Source of the DNA: Ornithodoros turicata
Lineage: Eukaryota > Arthropoda > Arachnida > Ixodida > Argasidae
Reading direction: 5' to 3'
Assembly (NCBI RefSeq): GCF_037126465.1
Contig: NC_088202.1
Span: forward strand, 117,442,123-117,506,122
DNA length: 64,000 nt
This document shows positions 26,001-38,000 of the stretch, one piece after another. The notes below the pieces were generated by a model. The model was not told where the DNA came from and made no database searches. It saw only the letters and a program-made list of their open reading frames with translations. Made by a program: the position numbers and the translations under genes. Numbering within the stretch: position 1 is the first letter of the stretch; the number at the start of each line of letters is the position of its first letter.

Positions 26001-29000
26001 CGTAGTGTCCGCCCATTTGGTCGAACGCCGTTTGGTCTAATGACGTTTGATCGAAGGCGTTTGATCGAACGCCGCTTGGTCGAAAACCGTTTGATCGAAA
26101 GCCGGTTGATCGATGCCGTTTGTTCGAAAGACGTTTGTTCGAAGGGAGTTCAAAACTGCATGCACTGTGTCATCCGCACCTCTTTTTCTGTAACTTTTGA
26201 CTCGAGCATACGGAGCTGGCAATCAGGGTACTCTGCTTTTTTTTCATTTTTATTATTATTATTTCTTTTTCTTTTCTTTTGTTTTTTGCAGGGAGACCGC
26301 TGGTTACTTGCAGACGTTTGTAATTTACGAACCAGTCGGACACATGTTGAAGAAAGTTGCCCCAGGTTGGGAGCAGCCGATAGTCTGTGTTTCTTCTGAG
26401 CACCCTTCTTGCTGGTGACATATTTAAAGGGAACAGTCTGAAACGGGATAGCCATATGTGCGCGAAAGCCACTCCAAGTCTGTGGATGCTAAGAAGGAAA
26501 TTTCGCCATGGCACAACGAACAATATTAAATTAACAGCATATAAAACCTTAGTTCAACCTCGTTTAGTGTATGCATCTGCAATCTGGGTCACTACACATG
26601 CACGCTATCCGAAAAAATAGAGAAAGTACAAAGATCTGCTGCCCTGCTTATCTTGTCTAGGTTTCGAAGGACTTCTTCGGTTACATGTCTGTTGCAAGAA
26701 CTAAATTTAGATTCACCTGCACATAGGCGAAAAGTAAATAAACTAAAACTGTTCTTTCTCCTATACAATGGTCAGTTGATTGTCAGAAACAATAATACAT
26801 TGTTAAAATTTATCCACATTCAACAGGAATAAATAATCGAAAAATGTCATTAATTTATTTTTTTATTTATTTGCCAAGAATGTTTAATACTTGAAATCAA
26901 TTATTATTTGACAAAGTGGGTTAGCATGAGGAATGTGTTTACGAGCAAACGGGTTACACGCAGTTAAATGTTGCTTAGGATAACGGCATTTAGAACTCCG
27001 TCGTTCAACACTCCAAGTGAACCAATAAAAAATCGATCAAACGACCGCTGCCGTTTCGATCTTCGATTAAATGTCTTTCGTTGCCCAGTTGTCTATCGTT
27101 GCGTCAGTCATGACGTTGCCCACCTCTGTGAGGCCAACAACGGCGAGACCTTTCATCGTCACCACAGTGAATTAAATTCGCCTACCTGAGGTAGAGTGTG
27201 GTTGACAAAACGTGTAAGAGAAAATGTGGCCGATGAACGGATATCAACATGGAACGCCGTCGACTCCATAGCGCCTTAAGCTACATAAATGAGTAAACAC
27301 AAGAGAAAACGAGTAGTAAAAATAAACTGAAGAAATAACATTAAACTGAATATATGTTAGAGGTTCAACGATAACACCCAGTGAGCTTGAACTAGCGGTG
27401 CAGGAAGGAGGATTGACGCTGCACAGCGTCGCAGTCAGGCACTGGCGTCATCGAATGGTTCTGTAGCATTCGCTACAGTTCCACAGTATAAAGTCTGCGT
27501 CGTGAAGCGTACATTAGAAGTAGTTTTGGCATGTGCTACAATGTGTCTGTTTTTGCATGTTCTTGCCTGTTTAGGTTTTTTTTTGTCTAAATATCTGTCC
27601 ATTTTCATGGTTTTGGCACGTAAATTTCCGAGTTCTACTTATAAGAGGAAATAATGTTGTTCTTGAATGCCTAAAACGGTGAGCAAACAGAAATGAGTTG
27701 AAAACCAATCATCCAAAGAACCAAACCAGTCATCTTCCAGACCGAAGGTAGAATAACTATAGGAGCGAGAATGTGTAGAGCATGTTGGATGGAGTTTCGG
27801 AAAAAAATTGTCCCAGAAAAGTTCGTCCCGGAAAAATTGGTCCCTGGTTCCGTGCGCCCAAAAATACAGGAGCGTCGTTGTGGACATCTGATAAACCGAG
27901 TCATAGCCAATAAAGTGCTATCATTCGCACTCCTCATTTGTTCGAAATTGGAAGACATGCTTTTTTTAAATTAGCATTAATCTTAATGAACAATAAATGC
28001 TAGACGCCATTTAATGAGGAACATAAAAGCGGTTTCATTTGCTGCACCGCTTGTATTGTACAAATTGCGTCTGTTCTTTCTGTTCCTCTCTTTATTTTGC
28101 GGAGTACAGACAACGCGACAAGATCATGAAGCAGTTCTGCAATGTCTGCTACCTTCTCCTAAAAGTGAAAAAAAAAGAAAATAAAAAGGAAGAGTCGTCT
28201 TTCTGCAGAACGAAAATTCAAATCTCAGTTCTTTCTTATTCTCACTGATCAGGCCATATCTTCTGTTTTGTCAACCAAGTCGTGGAGTGGTAAAAGTTGT
28301 CTGGATTTCTGTAAAACGCTAACAACTTGGGGCAGCGTCAATGGGAACTTGAACTGGAGAATCGCAGCAAAAATTTTGAAGTAAAAATGGTAGACATCGA
28401 TGCCAGCGAACTTATAATGGAATATCCTTTTGTGTCATTGAGAAAAAGAGAGGACGCCAAACAAAGAGACGCCAAACAATTTTTAACGTACACGATGCAT
28501 TTGCGTCAGCACTCTATTTTCTGACCACACCAGCTACTGTCGCTGATGCTGAAAGAAGTCTCAGCACAATGAAAGTGACCGATCAAGAATATCCTGTGCT
28601 CAATTAACCATAAGAGATGTCAGGCTTGCTGAGTTCGTAGTCAACCGAAAACATGGTTATCATATCTCTGGACCAACCATTGATTAACCAACTTGCGAAG
28701 AACAAGGCTCGAAAGAAGGATGAAAGATGAAAGTCACTGAAAAGGTTAGCCAGCTGTAGGGATCGAACCCACATCTTCTGGATTACCTTCCTGGTTTCTC
28801 TCTTGTTCGAAAGCAGGGATTTGCGCAAATGTTCACTGCAGGCCTATGTATGCATAATATAAACCCTATATAAATATCGTATTCCAGCTTCTGCACTGTA
28901 AGTGAACCCGGACATATGTTCGGAGGGGACCACGCTTTTTGTTGCTACAGCCCTGGGAGCCGAGTGCCTTTCGAGCTAGAATCAAGTCTTTTGTCCTAGG

Positions 29001-32000
29001 CTGCCTCCATGTCTATGAAAATAAAGCTCAAATTGAAATCCATAAACGAGAAGGCGCTATTCGTTCTGGCTACATACAAGCAGGACCAAGCTGTTACATA
29101 AACTTCAAACTGACACATTAAGCGGTCTTGGTAATCGCCATTCATTCCACCTTTCTCACCCTATGACCTTGTTCCAAATGCGGGAGAGGAAGACTTTGTG
29201 GTCACCAGCTCCGGTGGCGCAGCGGTAACGCGTGCGCTTGGAGACTGGGAGGTCCGCGGTTCGAATCCGCGGGCCGGCTGTGCCGTCTGGGGTTTTTCCT
29301 GGGTTTCCCTCAGATGTGTAATAGGCGTATGCCGGCACAGTTCCCCTGAAGTCGGCCCATGGACGCAGCTATCCTCCCCCCGAGCGGATTCCGCTCGGTC
29401 TTCCACTTCACCCTTTCCTCTCCTCCTCTCCACCACCTTTCCCTTCCCGAGAAACATGCCGCCTAATCAGGCAGGCAGACCTCTCGGGTTCCTCCCAACG
29501 ACACTCCTCCTCCTCCTCCTCCTCGCCTTTGTGGTCGCCCGCCTTTCGGTGCATATGAGCATTCGGATGTTCTGGACGTTTGGTGCTTATGAGCAGGTTC
29601 CCCCCTCCTGCTCATTTCCACCAAACGCTCAAAACCACCAACTTTTTTTCGGTGCATATGAGCGTTCGGAGGTCTTGAGCGTTTGGAGGTTATGAGCATT
29701 TGGTGCATATGAGGCACAACCTGCGGTGACGGTCGGAGATTACGGAAACAAGAGAAAAGACATCCAGCAAGGGACTGCAATAATACGTGGTCGTGGGTCA
29801 CGCAGGTCAAATCTGCACGCATTGCGTCATACGGTGTGCCGAAATGTGCTCCCCCGCGCTGAAGAAAAGGAACGAGTAACGTCAGTAACATGTTAGCAAT
29901 TTTTGTAACTGATTCCGTTACTATTACCATTTTTTAAAAAGTAACTGAATCGTTACTTCGTTACCAAAAAAAGTAACCGTTGCCAAGTAACGACTTACTT
30001 GTAACGAGTTAGGCACAACTCTGGCTACAGCGCTCTTTTGTTTATACATCGCTCAGCTGTTCTACTATAAAGAGAGGAAACATGACCATATTCTCATTTT
30101 TTGCTCCTCTTTGTCAAGATTTTACGCGGAGATAAAAGAAGATAGCGCTATGTAGTTTTTTTTTTGCAGCGTGGTGTCCTGGGACACACAAAGTGCGCCA
30201 CAGCCCAGTATTATTGATATCTGGTATAGGTAATTTATAAACGCTCCTTAGAAAAAACGAGAAATGGGACTTTTCGACTTGTCATTTCGCATTGTTCAAT
30301 TGCCTGTCTGAAAGCAAGATCCGCACTGAAGACAGACAATTATTATGCACTGAACAGATCCTGGAATTTTCCTCGTAATCGGAGTGTATCAAGGGAAGCT
30401 GGAATGCCTGGAAGCTACCCGCGCAACGCCCAGCGAAACCGAAGCCGGTGGGCTGTGGCAAGCGAGATTCACCGCATAACTTCGTAACCATGATTAGTAA
30501 GTTTAGCCTTCCCCGAGAGGTGTTGCAGGCAGATACAAATGACCTTTACAGGAGAGTTCGCGGCAGGGTCCGCTCCTTTAGAATAAAGAAGGGTACCCTG
30601 GACGCTGTGGCCTTGTTGAAACGCGCTGTACACGTCCCTCTTTTCTTCCTTGGCTTTCTGAGGCCTATGTGTTTGTGTTCTTACCTATTCGTGGCCCTTC
30701 ACGGATGCCATTTGTTGGGCATTCTTTCCAGATCCCATAATATATATCTGCATGGTGGGTCAGTAACCGCGTTCTAAATGTGTGTGACAAATATATGCGG
30801 CCAACATCCTTTTTCTGGCATTCACTCTCTGCGAATTCTGCCGCCTTTTCCTTTTCTTTTGTTAAATTAGAGTGTATGATTTCATTGAGTTGAACTCGGT
30901 CAGTCACTGTAACCGTTTGCCTTTTTTTTTTTATTCACCCGTTTTTCTCTTCCTTGTCTTTTTTTTTTTTTTTTTTACAGAATGCGAATGGCAGTACAAA
31001 AGCTCGTAAACTCGCGAACTGAAAGTCCATAAGCTCAGTCCACATAGCAAACAGAGTAGTCATAAATACAATGAAGGCCTGGTAGCTGCAGTGTAAGTAA
31101 TCCTCACAAACCAGTGGAGGAACGGCTCCCATGATCATTATCAGTCAGGGTCATAAACAAAAAGAAATATTAGGAACCTTTGGTCACACTTTAGCGCTAC
31201 AACCAGGGCCGGAAAAATGCGGGCCAATTTCCGAAATATATTCTATATTTTCATTTCTGGAATGCGCTTTATGCCTATCGCCCTCCACAAAATCCGCCGT
31301 GCACTTTTGCTCTCGATAAAAAAAATGTAAGGTTAGCTTGTCAATTATCAGCATATTTACTGGAATTAATATGAAATAAATTTGTAACAGCAGATTGCGG
31401 CAAAGGTTCAGACCAGGAAGTCTGTCGAGCGCATATATTTTTCCGGCGTATATTTTGGAGTGGAAATCGAGGGCACGGTCACTCGCCCGTCTCATAATCA
31501 CAATATAATTGTTCTTGTTCGTATCTTGTGCATGTATCTTGTTCGTAAACGATCTCTATTCGATGACTCGGATTCGATGGCAGTGTAAGGTCCAAAGGAG
31601 CAGAAACTGTAGGGGACTCCACACGAGTAAATGAAAATGTCAGCGTGAGCTCGAGGGCATATTATAGCAATTGTTCGACGTCAGCATTTATTGGTGAACA
31701 ATTATCCGGTGAGGAAGTGCCAGCACCCTGTAAGTTTATCTGCGCGTAGTTTGTCTAAATGCAGCCAACCCGATAATGTTCCTGTCTCTAGCCACTTAGA
31801 TGGTTGTCATAATACATTTCAGGGAGATAACATTTCAATGGTGCAAAGTTTACGTGTACCTGAGAAGGCGGCTGCTTCATTTCCACAGCTCTAATTATCT
31901 TCTTTTCGTTACTTGTTGTTTGGCGCGTCTTCGGAAAATAATGTACACATATGTGCATATCAGAAGGGATCCTAGGATTCCGTGGCGACGCACAAACGCG

Positions 32001-35000
32001 GAGAAACGCGCATTTCGATAATTGTCACGGAATAATGCGAGAGGAGCGCGGACAATATCTCACCGGACAGTAGCTCACCAAAAAGCTGCTGAGGCCGGCC
32101 AATTACTCACCGCCTCTTTCACCGCACATATATTGTGATTTTATTTCTCGCTTATGGCGCTCATATACTTGAGTTTTTATATTAGCTGAACTAGATTTTT
32201 AGCTTTCTAAGGGGGAGCGCTTCCAGAGGGACACATAAACGACACGGTCAAAACACGACGTGTCGCTTATGTGTCCCTCAGTCTCTGGGTTTTAATTACG
32301 GATGTCCGGCATCACCAGCTGCCCTTCTTGCTTCCGTACAGTAACTGACTGGGGAAACCACTGTTTCTTGTGGTCGATTACGAATAAAAATTATTGGATT
32401 CGTCAGCATTAGCAGACGCTAGCAAAGGCCTCGCTAAGAATATATTATATTCCATAACTTCTATTAACATTCATAACATAATTATTTTACAATATTATAT
32501 ATAGTCATATTACACTACGCTATGTTGTCGATATTGACATTCGCATGCACATAGCAAAACACCCTGCCTAAATACGTTTGCACATGCGACTGTACTTTCC
32601 ACATATTTTTAGAAAAGCAAGTCGGGTCTTTGCAAGTGCGTCTACGGATTCTTTATGTGTACGTTCGTTCCCTCGTCATTCCAGGGGAGCGGACAATTAC
32701 TGACTGGACATTTGCTCACCCCATTCAATTTTACCATGAGCCCACACTGACAGTTTCAGAAGTTTTTTTTTTTAATCTTTTCAACAATGTCGAACTGCGA
32801 CTGATAATAAGCGTTGTATTTTTCAAATCACGATTTTATTTTGCGAACCTTCCAGAAACGACTGCATCGTCCGGCAGCTGCTAAAAAACCAGCTCCACGT
32901 CGAGACTGGGAGGTGACGCGGGTTTAAATCCCTGCAACGACTGTGTTGTCTGGGGTTTTCCGGTTCCTTCGTGTGAAGCTAGCGTACGCCACACATACAG
33001 AGCGTTTCAGTAACAACGTCAAAAACAAAAAGAAAAAAATGAATAGAAAAAGCACGCCACAGGAAATTTGTTATCATGAACGGAAGTTCTAAACTCGCCA
33101 TGTCAACATAACGTTCTCTTTTTTTCTTTTGTGCTTCTCGCAAAAAAAAAAAAAAGTAGGAAACGAAAAACAGAGAAGAAAGTGACGTTAACGTTGCTGA
33201 TGACGTCAATTTATTTTTAGAAATTTATAAAATTACTGGTGGTGCGTCGCATTATACTGATTCACTATGAAGTACTCTGGTTCTTCGCATTGTATGGATC
33301 TCGAAAAAAAAAAAAAAGAAGTAACCGCAACCATTCATCCCTCCTGAGAACATTTTACCTTCACCTTTATGAAGGGATAATAAGCTTGTGGGGAAACCCA
33401 AGTCCGAATGGCTATTTTCGGAGCACGGGTTTTGTAGGGAACCTGTTCAGAGAGAACTGTGCTGTTGCTGGACACCAGCTAGATAGATATGGTGGCGCCC
33501 CCTGGTGACCCATTTTTAAGCGCGAGGTGAAAGGAGGACAGTGGGACCCAAGCCTTAAAAGGATGGAATCTTGCAACTCACCTTATTCCTCTTTTCTGAG
33601 AAATGGCTTGGAAGATGGCAACATTCTTGAGCTTGAGGAAAGGTTGACACAGAGACGAAGGACACGATACAGACACGCTCAAAAGCCGGCAGACAGACAT
33701 TTGCTGCAGATGTGGACATAAATACACAGAAGGGTACAAGGATAAGAGGAGTATATACAAGGATAAGGCGATAACGTGAATATATTTCAGCAAAGGTTTT
33801 GTGTCAGGAAAATTGGGGAACAATTAGTGCAGGAATTTAGGTGAGAGCAGAGGACGTTGCCGTCTTCAGATCCGCACCAGCTTGTCTGCTTCGTTCTTCT
33901 TCGTTCTTCGAGGAGCGGATGTGTGTGGAGACAGAGTCGCGCTACCAACAGAAAATCATCGGTTTCGGATCCCGTGTACGTTGCGCGCTTGGTGAACTCG
34001 TTAGCACATTCCTATACGTATGTGGCTACGAAATGCAACCCCGGACGACCCACAAACTATTAGAAACTAGGCAAGATTTTCCCCTAACGTGCATCAGACA
34101 GCGGCAGCGTGTTCTTTAATTGTCTACGCTACCCTTGCACACTGCCAAAGCAAAACCAAATCAAGAGGGAGGGAGGGAGGGAGGGAGGGAGGGAGGAAGG
34201 AAAAAAGCCATCAACTTTGGTTAATCAACTCGTTGACCCGCTCCCTTTTTCCTGTTTGCATACAGAAGCCGCAGAATTATTGTTATTTCTATCAGTACAT
34301 TAGCATATGCGATATTTTTATCGATAATTATCGATATTTGAATTTTAAAAGTATGAATAATATAGCATGCATAAAATATTGATAATAGCCTCGATAAGAA
34401 ATCCGTTCCATTCCTACTGGGTAGACGTCTTCAGGAAACGGTACGTACCTGAACAGTTTTTTTTCCTTTTTTTTTTGTTATCCTATGGGCAGCTGTCATG
34501 ATACCTCACATATCGTTCAAAATCTTAGAGGTCTAGGTATCGCTTGTGAAAGATGAGGTTGAGGAGTGATGAAAGATTTGGGAAAATGCTTTTCGGCAAC
34601 ATGTGTTCACAACAATGAGTTTCAGCGGATCGTTGACGAATGGTCTTGACGTTGATACATATGGATCATGCTGTCCAAGATGCGGTGTATAGTTCTCTTC
34701 AATAACCCTATCGCCCTGGTATCACAAGAGTTCAAAAGGTAAAGATTTATCAGATCTTTTGATGAGGCCGAAATACCGTAGCTTAATGTTTTTGAATGAA
34801 ACGCTGTTGCTCAAAACCACGCTTGAAACACAAAACAAAGAAGAACAAGAAGAACAAAAAGAGGAAGGATGCTAATGAACTCTGCTGTTCGAGGAACAGA
34901 GGAACAAATGAAATGGCCAGTTGAAAGATGAAGTTCAAAATTAGATAACATAGTGCAGACGCGATGCCGCATGTAGCCTACGTGTCGCTCCCCCTGGTGT

Positions 35001-38000
35001 CGATAATACGGTCGCTGTTCACAACGGGCGTACCATGGCGAATGAAACTGAAAAATAAAAATAGAAACTGCAGCGTTTAACCTTATCCCTTGTTACGTAA
35101 ACTGCGAGGGGCACAAAACGTGACGACATATCTTCTTCGGCATGTAGCGTTGTGACAGCTTTCCATGTATTTTTTTTTTCTTTTCACAACCTAAGGTAGA
35201 TACGTTGTGCCTCTCCTTCCCCTTCCTCAGGCATGTACGAAACCAACTGTTGTTCTTTCTGTATTTTTTCGTGTGTGTCCTTTACGGTTCAACATGTTTA
35301 ATGTTACGTGGAAACAGTGCTCCTCCTTGCACATGGCAACGTTTCGTGAACAAATATTCAACTTTCTAGAATTGACATGCAATTACCTTTACTAGGTTTT
35401 GTTTACGATATAACTCATTCGTAGTAAGTTCCATTGCCAACTGTAGGAAGGGACGAGCGCAAGCTTGCCCACATTACGTTTCAAAAATAGTAAATTCACG
35501 TGCTTCGTGGTATGCGGTTGTTCGGCACAAAATGTGTCGATTTTGATTGGAATGCATTGGATTAGGAAATAAAAAGGGACAGAAAAATGTGTTGGTGTTT
35601 TATACCGTCACTAACAATTGTTTATAACGGTGTACATTGACATGGCTAGGCTAAAAGACAATATAGCGTGTAACAAGCGTGATCAAATTGATGAAGAGAT
35701 AAACATGAAGACCTTTAGTTGTAGGTGAACCTCAGGATGCTGTACACATAGATGCCGCTAACAACCAACGCACTTGAATGAAGTAGTTCCCTATTTGCCT
35801 GCGTGTGAATGTACAGCAACAGCAACAACTTTGATGATGAACAACAAGATGATGAACGGGGACGTTCACATGTGTGAATGTACCATTTGCGGACCTCGCA
35901 GAACGTTCGCTCCTATTGCATATACGCCAGTGACATAAAGTATGCATGACAACGACCATATTTCATCTTACTTACTGGCAACAGATAGTCCTCGTTCGGC
36001 TTTATCAAAGTATGTTGTCAGGAGGAAATGCGTTAAGCTGAAAAATACACTGACGTGCTCGCTTTTGTTTGTCGCGAACGCAATCACGTTCACCAGTTGC
36101 AAGGGCATGCTCCATAATGCCGGCATCTATCTATCTGACTCTAAATGGCACACTGAGCTTAATGGCTAGACTGCTTGCACAGCGATCGCCGGAGTAATTT
36201 CATAAAAGCGCAATGTCCCTCCGTTCGTTATTGCTTCTGTTATTTGACTGCGTTATCGTATGGGCCGTATGCAAAACGTTCTGGTTTCAAAATTTAGCAA
36301 TCCTGAGATTGGAATGGATTGCTTTGCGTGATCCCATTAATATTCCCTGGGCCAGGCAATTTCCTCTGATCCCCTTTTTGCAGAATTGCAAGCCGAGCAA
36401 ATTATACAGACACACGCATTCCACGTGCGAGCTTGCAGCACTAATTTTGCGCGCATGCGTCACCGGGCATGTCGTTCACTAGCAAACAGGGTGATCTTTC
36501 CGTTCTAGTATCATTTCATAGCAAACTAAAAACAGCACCGGGAACGTTTTGGTATTAAATATGAACAGCGAACCTAAAAGCGAGCACGCTTACATTTACA
36601 TGTAATTGAGAAGTCTGGCAAGCTTGAATGTCATGGTAGTTATAGCGATGCCGTGAAAATTGAATATTGCTAGTGAAATATCATTGAAATTTGTCACGGA
36701 TTATTTTTTACGGTATCTTCCATTCTTGAAGAAAAAAAAAGCGACATAATGAGCAGATAGTATATTTATTTATTTAGTTATTTAAACACCCTAAACCAGC
36801 TCCCGTGGCATAATGGTTAGGATGACCGCTTTCCACGCCGAGACTGGGAGGTGACATGGGTTCGAATCCCTGCACCGGCTGTGCTGTCTCAGGTTTTCCC
36901 TGGGTTTTCCAACAGACTTTCCTGACAAATGTCGGCACAGTTCCCCTGAAGGCTGCCTAGGACGCATACTAACCGCCCTGTCGTCGTCCTCCTCCTCCCC
37001 CTGTTCTCCTCCTTCCTGCTGTCCTCTCTCCATCTGTCCACGTCTGTGCGCCGCTCATAGCCACAGTTGCTTCGCGGCGCTAACGCGGAATTAAATCAAA
37101 ATACGCCAAGGGCCCTAAAAGGGCACTAAATTGGAGGTGGCACGTGGAGCAAGGTTTATACACTAGCATAATACGAATAGTATTACTAACACCGCTATAA
37201 GTAAATGTGGAAGTAATAAAGTAAAGGTAAAAGTAATACTAATCATCAAGGTGATCTAAGAACAAAAGAGACAATGATATCAATGCTACACGGTACAGGT
37301 AGGTCACTGCGATGCCAAGCTAGAAGAAATATGGAACTGGTGCGGGTTAGTTATCTCAGCAACTGGGGAAGGTGGTCGATTCCATAAAACGGATGTGTGG
37401 CGAAAGGAAGAGTAAATGAAGGCGGGTGAGCGACACGTATGTCTTTCAACTTTTTCCGTATGATCCAGACGAGGGAATACTTATAATGTGAGCTGGTGTG
37501 AATTAATATTTCCGAATATCGTGCTTATGATAGAACTTCTGAAACGGGCAGAGTTCTGCCATATTTCTTCGAGAGTATAACGGTGAAAGGTCTAGTGATG
37601 TTTTTCATGGTCGTGACGCTATATATATCAGTAATATCAGTTGTATTAGTAATGAAGCGAGCGGCCAGGTTTTCTACGGATTCGATGCGGTCGACCAAGT
37701 AACAGGGTGTGTGCAGATAAACTCCACAGGCATTTGCACACTGGCTCATTGTCTGCTTACATGACGAACTTCCGGTAACACACGATGCCGCATTTATCTG
37801 TGCGAAAGCTACAGAAAAATCGTGGGAGCCACAAAAAGCAAATAAGCAAATAGCAAGGACGCAAATAAAGAGAGAGAGAGAGAGAAATACATGATGACGA
37901 TGATATGGGGATGACTTCCGCTCATTGAGCAGAATGCTACACCATGCTACGCAAATAAAAAAGCAAATAGAAGGACGAAAATATCGGCTTCCGTGTATCA

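Larger units (their letters stand above)
25128..30023. mobile_element. 4.9-kb hAT-type element with long inverted arms and 8-bp target duplication
   Basis: Termini CAGACTTGTGCC (25128) and its near-complement GGCACAACTCTG (ending 30023) are flanked by the 8-bp direct repeat GCTACAGC at 25120-25127 and 30024-30031. This is the hAT signature. Arms of roughly 700-850 bp (25128-25975 against 29005-30023, not counting a SINE in the right arm) are inverted copies, with long exact words such as CAGCTTGGTCCTGCTTGTAT. The outer parts carry CGTTAC words and 17-bp subterminal repeats. The 3-kb centre holds a hAT dimerisation-domain remnant, a LINE fragment and other repeats. No intact transposase. Confidence 0.82.

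Noticed and set aside
29463..29930. 155-codon minus-strand frame
   Set aside because: Spans the SINE tail and the 17-bp subterminal repeats; repeats with a length divisible by frame create the open stretch.
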